Part shown: positions 1-7,592 of the stretch, piece after piece
Numbering within the stretch: position 1 is the stretch's first letter
Layout of the letters: the number at the start of each line of letters is the position of its first letter
Source of the DNA: Methanomicrobiales archaeon HGW-Methanomicrobiales-3
Lineage (GTDB): Archaea; Halobacteriota; Methanomicrobia; Methanomicrobiales; Methanospirillaceae
Direction: 5' to 3'
NCBI GenBank assembly: GCA_002839605.1
Contig: PGYK01000006.1
Coordinates: 96,019 to 160,018 of the forward strand
Length of the DNA: 64,000 nt
Program-made: the position numbers and the translations under genes
The notes under the pieces: model-generated
The model's database searches: none
What the model was told of the DNA's origin: nothing
Seen by the model: the letters and a program-made list of their open reading frames with translations, nothing else

Positions 1-917
1 GTAGGGGGAAAGAGCGCGAGGTACTCCCCGAAGATGGTGATCTGGGCCGGGTGTTTCTGTTCGATAAGCCAGAGGGCATAGGAGAGCGCCATGTCGCCGA
101 ACCGGTGGTGGTGGCCATAGGTCTCGCCATCCGATGCAACGGTCAGGAGCCCGAACTGCTTCTGGTTCCGGGTGAAGTACTGCATCATCCGGCTGGCAAA
201 GACCTCCCCGTTGTCGAGCAGGTTCGAGAATGCCACTTCCTGGGCAAGGGCATCGTCATAGAAGAAGAGCGCAATCGACCGGCCCGAGGGAAGGTGACAG
301 AGGTAGGGCATGGAGGTGTCAAGCGTTTTCCCATTCACCTCGGTCCAGCGGGTCTCCCCGGTCTTCCGGACGCGGCAGGCCTGGTTTGGCGAGAGGATGG
401 TGAACAGGATGCCTTCCTGGGCAAGCATCTCGAGCGTTGTTATATCTACCGCAGTTTCTGCAAGCCACATCCCCTCGGGTTTTCGCATGAACCGGTGCTC
501 GAAATCCCGGATGCCCCAGAGGATCTCGGTGTGCTTGTCGCGGCGGTTTGCAAGCGGCATGATGATATGGTTATACACCTGTGCCAGCGCAGCGCCGTGA
601 CCGGAGAACCGCTCCCTGCTCTCGGCATCCGCAGCAAGGATCGCGGCATATACCTCAGGCTTGTGCTCCTCTAACCACGCAAGAAGGGTAGGCCCGAAAT
701 TGAAGCTGATCCGGGCATAGTTGTTGACAATATCGATGATCCGCTTATCGGAATCCAGGATCCGGGACGCTGCATTGGGGGCGTAGCATTCAGCAGTGAT
801 CCGGGCATTCCAGTCATGGTATGGGTAGGCCGAATCCTCTACCTCCACCTCTTCAAGCCACGGGTTCTCGCGGGGTGGCTGGTAAAAGTGACCGTGAATG
901 CAGACATAGCGGCTCAT
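1..917 (-). CDS. GH57-family glycoside hydrolase (DUF3536 type), N-terminal part, cut by window edge
   Basis: Reading from an ATG at 917 toward position 1 gives about 305 open residues with no stop; the rest lies outside the window. The product begins MSRYVCIHGHFYQPPREN, which carries the HxHFYQP signature of family 57 glycoside hydrolases. Further in are EGMWLAE and, near residue 270, SDGETYGHHHRFG, matching other conserved GH57 blocks. Proteins of this type with a DUF3536 C-terminus are usually about 800 residues and act in the cytoplasm on alpha-glucans; the substrate cannot be told from this part. It is divergent from the DUF3467 gene. Family assignment is firm, specificity unknown. Confidence 0.85.
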   Translation of the reverse strand, partial: MSRYVCIHGHFYQPPRENPWLEEVEVEDSAYPYHDWNARITAECYAPNAASRILDSDKRIIDIVNNYARISFNFGPTLLAWLEEHKPEVYAAILAADAESRERFSGHGAALAQVYNHIIMPLANRRDKHTEILWGIRDFEHRFMRKPEGMWLAETAVDITTLEMLAQEGILFTILSPNQACRVRKTGETRWTEVNGKTLDTSMPYLCHLPSGRSIALFFYDDALAQEVAFSNLLDNGEVFASRMMQYFTRNQKQFGLLTVASDGETYGHHHRFGDMALSYALWLIEQKHPAQITIFGEYLALFPP

Positions 918-1085
918 GGTTACCCTAAGTCCTCCGGCTGACGGGTTTTGGGGCCGGTAGCGTTATTCTCCCACTCTCTTTTTCTCCCAGATAATAGTTC
1001 CGGGGTGGTGAGGCATCACCGGGCCTGAACTCCGTATCAAAAAACAGGAAAAGACGGATATTCCGGCAGGGGCAACACTGATGAC

Positions 1086-1379
1086 ATGACCAGCCAGGAA
1101 ATCTCAGTCAATATCCCGCCCACGCTCGACCCCGTGTACAGCAACATGATCCAGATCGCCTACAAGGACGACGAGTTCACGTTCATGTTCCTCCACCAGC
1201 TCCCGCAGGTGAACCAGGCGCGGGCAAAGGCGATCGTCTCGATCACCCCGGCACATGCCAAGAATCTCCTTTCGGTGCTGACGAAGACCGTTGCCGACTA
1301 CGAGTCCAAGTTCGGCACCATTGCCCCAAAAGAGCAGCCCGGGCCCAAGAACGTTACCACGCTGTCCGGCTATTCCTGA
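1086..1379 (+). CDS. DUF3467 family protein
   Basis: This 97-residue acidic, cysteine-free protein matches the DUF3467 pattern: an opening strand (ISVNIPPTLDPVYSNMIQIAY), a DEFTFMFL segment, and a helix in which residues able to be phospho-acceptors follow ARAIVSITPAHAKNLL. Members are small cytoplasmic proteins of unknown function, widespread in bacteria and archaea. It stands alone, with the tRNA 55 bp downstream. The ATG at 1086 follows a weak GATGA stretch. Confidence 0.8.
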   Translation: MTSQEISVNIPPTLDPVYSNMIQIAYKDDEFTFMFLHQLPQVNQARAKAIVSITPAHAKNLLSVLTKTVADYESKFGTIAPKEQPGPKNVTTLSGYS

Positions 1380-1393
1380 TCCGGGCGCACACA

Positions 1394-1403
1394 TATTTTT
1401 ATT
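1394..1403 (+). promoter_or_regulatory. Candidate box A (TATA) for tRNA-Thr
   Basis: An AT-rich stretch (TATTTTTATT) lies about 32-41 bases upstream of the mature tRNA 5' end. This suits an archaeal TATA box for a tRNA transcript with a short 5' leader. It is placed by position and composition only. Confidence 0.45.
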
Positions 1404-1434
1404 AACGCACAAAGCGGATAGTATGAGGTATTGC

Positions 1435-1506
1435 GCCGCCGTGGCTTAGCGGCATAGCGGCTGATTCGTAATCAGCAGGTCGGGGGTTCAATTCCCCCCG
1501 GCGGCT
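1435..1506 (+). tRNA. tRNA-Thr (anticodon CGU)
   Basis: The 72-nt sequence folds as a full cloverleaf. The acceptor stem is GCCGCCG paired with CGGCGGC, followed by discriminator U. The anticodon arm is GCTGA-TTCGTAA-TCAGC with anticodon CGU reading ACG (Thr). The T arm is GGGGG-TTCAATT-CCCCC. CCA is not encoded, as is usual in euryarchaea, and no intron is seen. The U discriminator is normal for archaeal tRNA-Thr. Confidence 0.95.
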
Positions 1507-1677
1507 TGCAAACAAAAGGTTCAAAGCCTTACTGTTTTAAAAAAAAATGTAAATCTCTCCATGGAAGAGATTCAACAAAATTGTCCATATCTTAACAAGC
1601 AGCGATTATCTTAAAAATCCTGACGCATCCCTCTTCGGTAGGGAAAAGAGGAAATCTGGTGTGATTTTTCGATACGT

Positions 1678-1980
1678 TTATTCAGAGAATGATCTGAAAT
1701 GCCCATATTTTTTATGAGCCTGTTCGATGGGCATAACATCGAGGATCTTAACCGCCTTATCCTCATCGTAAATCCGGTAGAATGCGGTCCATGTCCTGCC
1801 GATGTGCAACCGGTACAGGACATAGCCGTCCTTTAAGCATAATTTCTCCTTATCCCCTCGTTTGCCCGGATACGGATTCTCTCTGAGGGACAAGAGTTTT
1901 TCTTTCGTGATTCTCCGGCTTTTCTCATCAAAGCTGTTGATCTTATCGACCTGTTCCTGTTCGATGAGAAGGTGAAACAT
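1678..1980 (-). CDS. RelE/ParE-type mRNA-interferase-like toxin
   Basis: This is a basic protein of 100 residues with the RelE-fold pattern: an N-terminal helix pair (VDKINSFDEKSRRITKEKL), then LCLKDGYVLYRLHIGRTWTA, FYRIYDED and VKILDVMPIEQAHKKYG. In the family such toxins cut mRNA on the ribosome and are held by a co-encoded antitoxin. The ATG at 1980 shares one base with the antitoxin stop codon (TGATG), so the two are probably translationally coupled. A TTG one codon upstream is a possible alternative start. Toxicity is inferred. Confidence 0.8.
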   Translation of the reverse strand: MFHLLIEQEQVDKINSFDEKSRRITKEKLLSLRENPYPGKRGDKEKLCLKDGYVLYRLHIGRTWTAFYRIYDEDKAVKILDVMPIEQAHKKYGHFRSFSE

Positions 1981-2174
1981 CAATCTTTGATCTCCGAGAG
2001 TGAAACAAAATTGCCCTCTTCCTCGATCCGTTTCATATCAGTAACAAGGCGCTCCTTTTTACGAGCCTCCATCATCTCTTCCAGAAGCTCGGTGTAGGTC
2101 TGTCCCGCAGAACGCATCTCGGAAAGCTCTTTCCAGACCGATTCAGCTACCGGTATCCGCTTTACTGCCGACAT
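1980..2174 (-). CDS. Antitoxin partner of the RelE-type toxin
   Basis: The 64-residue product starts MSAVKRIPVAESVWKELSEM and continues with a helical region rich in E, K and R (TYTELLEEMMEARKKERL). This resembles short VapB/RelB-like antitoxins of archaea: an N-terminal DNA-binding strand with a helix, then a toxin-wrapping C-terminus. I chose the ATG at 2174; another in-frame ATG lies two codons upstream (2180). The longer open frame up to 2381 has no protein-like composition. No Shine-Dalgarno is seen, so a leaderless or very short leader is likely. Confidence 0.7.
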   Translation of the reverse strand: MSAVKRIPVAESVWKELSEMRSAGQTYTELLEEMMEARKKERLVTDMKRIEEEGNFVSLSEIKD

Positions 2175-2506
2175 GATCATATGATACACATGACAAATAT
2201 GAATAATTTTGGACATTCCCATTTCGCTTTTGCACCATCCTCGTGGAAGATCTCGCGGTGGGCTTCGCAGGCGGTAAGAACCTAGGGGATAGTCCTGCCA
2301 GTCCGGGCATAATCGAACGCCCGGCATTTGAACGTGGACAATACGCGGGAACACGACAGAGCTACCCCCTCCGGCTTGCAAACAGACATTCCTGAGGGAA
2401 TTGGATTTTTTTTAAATTTTCCACAACGAACGTATCTGAATTTTTCCTGACTGGCCTATTCAAAGGCCCGCCATATCTTTATTAAATTATCCGGATAATT
2501 CCATTC
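2175..2506. other. Intergenic region, 332 bp
   Basis: This gap separates the leftward toxin-antitoxin pair from the rightward sensor kinase. It should hold both promoters. A T8 tract lies at 2406-2413 and an AT-rich TTTATTAAATT box at about 2478-2488, suitably placed upstream of the kinase ATG. No coding sequence is apparent. Confidence 0.5.
2486..2499. promoter_or_regulatory. 14-bp perfect palindrome before the sensor kinase
   Basis: ATTATCCGGATAAT is a perfect inverted repeat lying 8 bases upstream of the kinase start codon and just downstream of its putative TATA box. The position, over or next to the transcription start, would suit a repressor site. The GGATAAT word recurs elsewhere in the window, so chance is possible. 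Confidence 0.35.
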
Positions 2507-4570
2507 ATGGCATTTGCCCTTTTTGAGGAGTTCGTCCTTCTGTTCCAGATGGCATGCGTCGTCTTCCTCTTCGCCTACCTCTTCTCAAAAAGCCGGTTTT
2601 ATACCCAGGTGCTCGAACATCGCGCAACCATCGCCACTCAGGTATTGCTTGCCATCATCTTCGGGCTGCTCTCCATATACGGCATGAGCAGCGGGGTCTC
2701 ATTTTATACTGCGAATGTCAATATCCGTGATTTCGGGCCTATGGCAGCCGGCCTTGCCTGCGGACCCTATGTCGGACTCGGAGCAGGAATTATCGGACTC
2801 CTGTACCGCATCTCACTTGGGGGTACCAATGTCTATGCAGTCGCTCTCGGGCCCCTCGTGGCAGGTATCATTGGCGGACTGGTCTACTCTTACAGCAAAC
2901 GTGAACTGGTCCCGGTGACACGTGCGGTAATTATCACGTTTGTCGTGGAAACCCTCATCTCCGCGTTTGCCATCATCATCCGGATTCTTGGAGGCGAGTC
3001 ATACGAGAAATGGATGACGGTGACGGTCAATGTCGCATTCCCGATGATCATCATGACCACCATTGCCGTCGGAGTGTTCTGTTACATCCTCCACAACCAG
3101 ATACACGAGCGAAAGACAGCAGCAGAGAAACTGCAACTCGAACTCGAGGTGGAGTCCAAGAGGAACCTCAATACCATCATCAACACGATCGCCTATCCGG
3201 TCTATGTCCTTGACCGTGACCATCTGCTGATCCTTGTGAATGATAGTTACTGCCGGTTTATCGGACGGCCAAGGGAAGAGATTTTGGGAAAAACCCACCG
3301 CGAACTCTTCAACCAGTCAGATGCAGAACGGCACTGGGACCGGGTCGAGGATGGATTTTCAACCCATGCGCCGCGCGAAGAAGAAGTGACGATCATTCGG
3401 CCAGCGGACGGACAGTCCTGCACGATCATCTCCACGTCTGCCATGTATACGGATGCATCCGGGCAGGAATTCATGGTGGGGGTCATCCAGGATATCACGG
3501 AGCGCAAGAAGATGCAGGTGGAACTTGCACAAAACGAGGCGTGGTATCGTATCCTCTTCGAGCATACGGGCGCTGCCACCATCATCATAAACGATGACGG
3601 GACGATCGATCAGGCGAATTCTGAGTTCGTTCAGCTGGTCGGTGTCCCCCGGGAAGAGATCGAGGGTACGATGAGCTGGACCCTGATTTCCCACCCGGAT
3701 GACCTCGATATGGTGAAAAAGTTTCACCATGAGCGGCGGAAGGATCCCGCTTCTGCCCCCGCTGCATATACGGTCAGGATCATTGACAGGAGTGGCGTCA
3801 CCAAAACCCTGCATGCCGTAGTTGCCCTGATACCGGGAACAAAAAAATCCATCGCTTCCTATGTTGACATCAGCGAGCAGAAACGATCCGAGGAGGCATT
3901 GGCGCAGGTAAACCGGAAACTGAACCTTCTCTCCTCCATTACCCGCCATGACATCATCAACCAGCTCCTGGTCCTCAAAGGATATCTCGCGCTGCTGCGG
4001 AAGAAGACCGAAGAGCCGCAACTCATCGATTTTATCGATCGGACCAATAAGGCAACCGTCAATATCGAGCACCAGATCCTCTTTACCCGCGACTACCAGG
4101 ACATGGGGGTGAACGCCCCGGCATGGCAGAATGTGAAAACAACCATCCTCGATGCCTTGGCTGCATTGCCGATGGGCAGTGTCATCGTGGAGGTGGACCG
4201 GCCGGATCTTGAGATCCTTGCCGATCCCCTCTTTTTAAAAGTCTTCTACAACCTGATCGACAATTCCCTCCGGTATGCCGGGGAGGGGCTCCAGAAGATC
4301 CGGGTAGAATCGCAAAGATCCGATGATGGTCTGGTAATCACCTACACGGATGACGGGGTGGGAGTTCCAGACGGGGACAAAAAACATCTCTTTGAACGAG
4401 GCTTTGGAAAAAATACCGGCTTTGGCCTCTTCCTCTCCCGTGAGATACTCTCGATCACCGGAATCACCATTGATGAGACCGGAACGTTCGGGAAAGGGGC
4501 AGAGTTTACCCTCAGGGTGCCCCCTGGGATGTACCGGTTCGGGAACGGAAACGGATCCGTATCCGGATAA
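2507..4570 (+). CDS. Membrane sensor histidine kinase (5TMR-LYT, two PAS, HATPase)
   Basis: The product is 687 residues. Residues ~10-195 form a multi-pass membrane region with the LytS-like 5TMR signature (DFGPMAAGLACGPYVGLGAG). Two PAS domains follow (about 225-340 and 345-460). The phosphoacceptor box SITRHDIINQL has its histidine near residue 481. The HATPase region shows NLIDNSLRYAG (N box), DDGVGVP (~616) and FGKNTGFGLFLSREIL. This H-box spelling is typical of methanogen kinases. It probably senses a small ligand or redox state. No response regulator is adjacent. The aminoacyl spelling of the catalytic domain closely matches the kinase at 10349, so the two are paralogues. Confidence 0.9.
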   Translation: MAFALFEEFVLLFQMACVVFLFAYLFSKSRFYTQVLEHRATIATQVLLAIIFGLLSIYGMSSGVSFYTANVNIRDFGPMAAGLACGPYVGLGAGIIGLLYRISLGGTNVYAVALGPLVAGIIGGLVYSYSKRELVPVTRAVIITFVVETLISAFAIIIRILGGESYEKWMTVTVNVAFPMIIMTTIAVGVFCYILHNQIHERKTAAEKLQLELEVESKRNLNTIINTIAYPVYVLDRDHLLILVNDSYCRFIGRPREEILGKTHRELFNQSDAERHWDRVEDGFSTHAPREEEVTIIRPADGQSCTIISTSAMYTDASGQEFMVGVIQDITERKKMQVELAQNEAWYRILFEHTGAATIIINDDGTIDQANSEFVQLVGVPREEIEGTMSWTLISHPDDLDMVKKFHHERRKDPASAPAAYTVRIIDRSGVTKTLHAVVALIPGTKKSIASYVDISEQKRSEEALAQVNRKLNLLSSITRHDIINQLLVLKGYLALLRKKTEEPQLIDFIDRTNKATVNIEHQILFTRDYQDMGVNAPAWQNVKTTILDALAALPMGSVIVEVDRPDLEILADPLFLKVFYNLIDNSLRYAGEGLQKIRVESQRSDDGLVITYTDDGVGVPDGDKKHLFERGFGKNTGFGLFLSREILSITGITIDETGTFGKGAEFTLRVPPGMYRFGNGNGSVSG

Positions 4571-4708
4571 TTCTGTGTATTGTCTGAACCGAAACATACC
4601 GGGCAGGGGAGACCGGCGGGTTCTGCTGGCCGGTTGCACCTGCTTTAGTCCGTTCTGAATCAAGGGACTATTAATACCATTCAGGACAAAGGGCACAACG
4701 AGAATCGT

Positions 4709-5248
4709 ATGGAGAATAAGAAACCCCAATCCGGCTGGCTGCAGGTGGTGCAGGTAGCCGGATTTTTCCTTGGCGGCATCCTCGCCATCCCGCTTGCAAT
4801 CGGCATATCTGCCGGCAGCACCCTGCACGTAACGCTCGGATTCATCGGATCCATCCTGATCCTCCAGCCGGTTGCGACAGCGGCCGGGATTTTGCTCGGC
4901 ATCCCGCCGGTCCCGGTCCTTTTGATCATGCTCTCGATTGGGATCTCGGTCATCTTCATCTTCTTTGGCATCTGCGATCTTTTTGCTGAAAAGTCCGCGT
5001 GGCTCCGGAGCCAGCTTGACAAGGTTGATGCAATCGCACAACGGTCCGCCCTGTTCCAGAAGTACGGGATCATCACCCTCATCCCATTCATCTGGGTGCC
5101 GGGCGTGGGACTGTACGGCTGCGTGCTCCTCTCGTGGATCTTTGGCTGGCGGGACCTCAAAGGCATCAGCATCATCCTTGCCGGCTGGATGCTGGCAGTA
5201 TTCATCGTGCTCGGGGCATCGCTTGGTGCAATGGAGATTGTCACCTGA
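4709..5248 (+). CDS. Small multi-drug export family membrane protein
   Basis: This 179-residue hydrophobic protein has about five membrane segments: residues ~15-40, 45-70, 72-95, 118-140 and 145-172. It matches the putative small multi-drug export family (PF06695) in length, in the polar linker (EKSAWLRSQLDKVDA) and in the FQKYGIITLIPFIWVPGVGLYG block. Transport substrates are not established for the family. An AT-rich box (CTATTAATACC) lies about 30-40 bp upstream of the ATG. Copy A of a dispersed repeat begins 17 bp after the stop codon. Confidence 0.8.
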   Translation: MENKKPQSGWLQVVQVAGFFLGGILAIPLAIGISAGSTLHVTLGFIGSILILQPVATAAGILLGIPPVPVLLIMLSIGISVIFIFFGICDLFAEKSAWLRSQLDKVDAIAQRSALFQKYGIITLIPFIWVPGVGLYGCVLLSWIFGWRDLKGISIILAGWMLAVFIVLGASLGAMEIVT

Positions 5249-5264
5249 TCCATTGTGGAAAGAT

Positions 5265-5487
5265 GCTCTTTAGAAATCATTCCCATAGTGTCCTTTTGTG
5301 GAATTACGAGGATGAAACCCTCTCTCCCCCAAAAGGGGAGGCAACCTGCGGGGGCTAGCCCCCTTGACCCCCGGGTCTGTCATTCAGTTTCAAGCGCCCA
5401 TGTACGGCCTGCTCCACGGGGCGAGGGTCGATGAGACCCCGAGCGCCCGTGGCTCCATCGCAGATCAATCTATGATTTCTGGCAGGT
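5265..5487 (+). repeat. MITE-like dispersed element, copy A
   Basis: This is one of three related copies, with those at 28542-28780 (inverted) and 54345-54571. The left end, GCTCTTTAGAAATCATTC, is an imperfect inverted match of the right end around TATGATTTCTGGCAGG. Inside are a GGGGGCTAGCCCCC palindrome and a 39-bp hairpin at 5414-5452 (CCACGGG...GGGTC-gatga-GACCC...CCCGTGG). It fills most of the gap between the exporter and the leftward thi operon. The right boundary is approximate. No protein is encoded. Confidence 0.75.
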
Positions 5488-5643
5488 TTTCAACAGAACT
5501 CGGAAAGATGAACAAAGAATTCCCCTTTCGGATTATCTTTTTCGGTTGTGAGGAGCATTACCTGTGATCCGGAAGATAGCTACACCGTTCCAGGCAAAAG
5601 GGAAAATAATCGCAGTTCACGAGTGAATTTCCAGATCACCCGG

Positions 5644-6030
5644 TCACTCCTTTGCCTTCATCACGAGCCACTCCTTCTCGCCGGCCTTTTTAAACCGGAC
5701 CAGCACGTATTTCCCGGTGAACCGGCTGCCATGGAAGACCACTTCGATCCGATCATCGCCCCACACGAGCGCCTCGTACGTTCCGTGGTCGGCAATGGAA
5801 ACCGTCCCCGCCCCGTACTCTCCTTCCGGGATCGTGCCCTCGAACGTGATATAGGAAAGTTCGTGGTCCTCAACCGCAATCGCAAGCCGGCGTTCACCCG
5901 GAACTTCCGGCAGCCCCTTTGGCACAGCCCAGCTCTTCAGCACCCCGTCGCGTTCCAGCCGGAGGTCGAAATGATGGTGCTTTGCGGCATGGTCATGGAG
6001 CACGAACCGCAGGGCTGGCGTCTGGCTCAA
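5644..6030 (-). CDS. Stand-alone LigD-type DNA 3'-phosphoesterase
   Basis: The 128-residue product is one LigD 3'-phosphoesterase (PE) domain. It has FVLHDHAAKHHHFDLRLE with the metal-binding histidines, SWAVPKG, and TFEGTIPEGEYGAG, ending in the strand KYVLVRFKK. In bacteria this domain is fused to a ligase and removes 3' phosphate or ribonucleotide ends at DNA breaks; separate PE proteins are known in archaea. No ligase, polymerase or Ku gene is nearby. It overlaps thiE by ATGA and is the last gene of the thiM-thiE unit, a surprising partner for thiamine genes. Family confidence is high. Confidence 0.88.
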   Translation of the reverse strand: MSQTPALRFVLHDHAAKHHHFDLRLERDGVLKSWAVPKGLPEVPGERRLAIAVEDHELSYITFEGTIPEGEYGAGTVSIADHGTYEALVWGDDRIEVVFHGSRFTGKYVLVRFKKAGEKEWLVMKAKE

Positions 6031-6665
6031 TCTTTTGCCTCCTCTCTTGCCTGCCTGATCAACGTTTTGAGGGTGCGGGCTGCGACGGTGATATCCGGCG
6101 CGGATACGACTGCGGAGATGACAGCCGCCCCCGCCGCCCCGGCCCGGATCACGTCCTGGACATTGCCGGGCCCGATCCCGCCAATAGCGATGACCGGAAT
6201 ACGGATTGCCATCCGGATCTTCCGGAGCTGGCCAAGACCCTGCCCCGGCCCGGCATCGGCTTTTGAGGTTGTACCAAACACCGGGCTGAGCGCCACATAA
6301 TCCGCCCCCGCAGATTCTGCCGCAAGCGCCTCATCCGCGTTTCCCACCGAGACGCCGATGATGAATCCCGGCGGGGCGAGTTGCCGGGCAACGTCCAAAG
6401 AGAGATCCCCCTGCCCGAGATGGACCCCGTCCGCCCCGCAGGAGAGGGCAACATCCAGCCGGTCATTGACAATAAAAAGTGCACCGGCAGGGTTCGTTAC
6501 TGCCCGGATCTTTTTGCCGACCCTGGCAAGCTCCCGGCAATCCAGGGTTTTATCCCGGAGCTGGATCGCGTCAGCCCCTCCGGCAACAGCACGCCGTGCA
6601 ATCTCTGCATGCGAAAGCCCTCCCGCAAGCGTCTCATCGGTAATGACGTAGAGATCGTAGGGCAT
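6027..6665 (-). CDS. thiE: Thiamine-phosphate synthase
   Basis: This 212-residue TIM-barrel enzyme joins the hydroxymethylpyrimidine diphosphate and thiazole phosphate moieties to give thiamine phosphate. Diagnostic stretches are AIQLRDKTLD near residue 35, IVNDRLDVALSCGADGVHLGQ near 65-85, IIGVSVGNADEA, and IAIGGIGPGN near 165. Length is normal for bacterial-type ThiE. It is 10 bp downstream of thiM and overlaps the phosphoesterase gene, so the three form one leftward operon. No frame damage is seen. Confidence 0.94.
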   Translation of the reverse strand: MPYDLYVITDETLAGGLSHAEIARRAVAGGADAIQLRDKTLDCRELARVGKKIRAVTNPAGALFIVNDRLDVALSCGADGVHLGQGDLSLDVARQLAPPGFIIGVSVGNADEALAAESAGADYVALSPVFGTTSKADAGPGQGLGQLRKIRMAIRIPVIAIGGIGPGNVQDVIRAGAAGAAVISAVVSAPDITVAARTLKTLIRQAREEAKD

Positions 6666-6675
6666 AAAAAAAAGA

Positions 6676-7476
6676 TCAGGCTTTTTTTATCTTTGCTCCC
6701 CGTGCAAGCATCGCCGGAGTGAGTCCTGCCAGTTCATCGAAGAGGGCGGTCTTGAAGGTGAAGGGGCCCTTTGCCTCCCCTGCTGCCCGCTCCCCGGCAA
6801 TACCGAACGCCGCGAGCGCTGCTGCCGATGCATTGAGCAGGTCATCGGATACCGCACAGAATACCCCGGTCACAGATGCTGCCATGCAGCCGGTGCCGGA
6901 GATGCTGCCCATCAGGGGGTGACCGTTTGTTACAAGGAGCGTGCGTTTGCCGTCCGTGACAATATCCGTCTCGCCGCTGACCGACACAATGAGCCGGGCG
7001 GACTTTGCAAAATCCTTGGCAATGGCTGCAACATCCCCCGCAAGGCCGTGGGAGTCAACCCCGCGCACCTTTCCCCCGGCACCGGCAAGGACACCAATCT
7101 CGCCGGCATTTCCCTTGAGCACACTTATTTTCAGCTCGTCCATGAGGCGCTGTACCGTCGCAGTCCGGAACCTTGTCGCCCCCGCTCCCACGGGATCGAG
7201 GATTACCGGGATCTTCCGGTCGTTTGCCATTCCCCCGGCAAGGATCATGGACTCAACCTGCGCAGCATTCAGCGTCCCGATGTTGAGGACGAGGGCCCCG
7301 GCAAAGGAGGTCATCTCCGCAACTTCCTCGGGAGCATCTGCCATGACCGGCGCTCCACCGGCACAGATCGTGATGTTCGCACAGTCGTTGACCGTGACAT
7401 AGTTGGTGATGTGGTGGACGAGCGGGCGTCTCTCCCGCACGCTCTTAAAAAGGTCAGTGAGCTCTTTTTGTCGCAT
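6676..7476 (-). CDS. thiM: Hydroxyethylthiazole kinase
   Basis: This 266-residue kinase phosphorylates the thiazole moiety of thiamine for salvage, feeding ThiE. Family hallmarks are [20 protein letters not shown] at the start, [23 protein letters not shown] for substrate binding, [12 protein letters not shown], and the catalytic/anion-hole motif [14 protein letters not shown]. Length matches ThiM. It heads the operon; an inverted repeat lies upstream (7494-7512) and no TPP riboswitch-like structure is visible. The ATG at 7476 agrees with family starts. Confidence 0.94.
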   Translation of the reverse strand: MRQKELTDLFKSVRERRPLVHHITNYVTVNDCANITICAGGAPVMADAPEEVAEMTSFAGALVLNIGTLNAAQVESMILAGGMANDRKIPVILDPVGAGATRFRTATVQRLMDELKISVLKGNAGEIGVLAGAGGKVRGVDSHGLAGDVAAIAKDFAKSARLIVSVSGETDIVTDGKRTLLVTNGHPLMGSISGTGCMAASVTGVFCAVSDDLLNASAAALAAFGIAGERAAGEAKGPFTFKTALFDELAGLTPAMLARGAKIKKA

Positions 7477-7493
7477 AGCAGATCCTGCCTTGT

Positions 7494-7512
7494 GGCAACC
7501 ACGAGAGTTGCC
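7494..7512. promoter_or_regulatory. Inverted repeat upstream of thiM
   Basis: GGCAAC-N7-GTTGCC lies 18 bp upstream of the thiM start. With the AT-rich stretch at ~7528-7555 as likely promoter, it would sit in the 5' leader or near the start of transcription. It could be an operator for a thiamine regulator or a leader hairpin. Function is inferred from position only. Confidence 0.35.
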
Positions 7513-7592
7513 GGGTAAATCTACGGCTATATTGGACGCAGGGATTATTAAAGGCTGATAATTCCGGCAGGATTTTCCTTATGACCTGAGCA

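Noticed and set aside
5364..5567. Possible small protein sharing HGARVDETPSARGSIA with one at 28357-28635
   Set aside because: The similarity comes from the dispersed repeat hairpin; copy C does not keep the frame, so it is not a gene family.
7477..7592. TPP riboswitch upstream of thiM
   Set aside because: The conserved CUGAGA and related THI-box segments are not found; only a short dyad is present.
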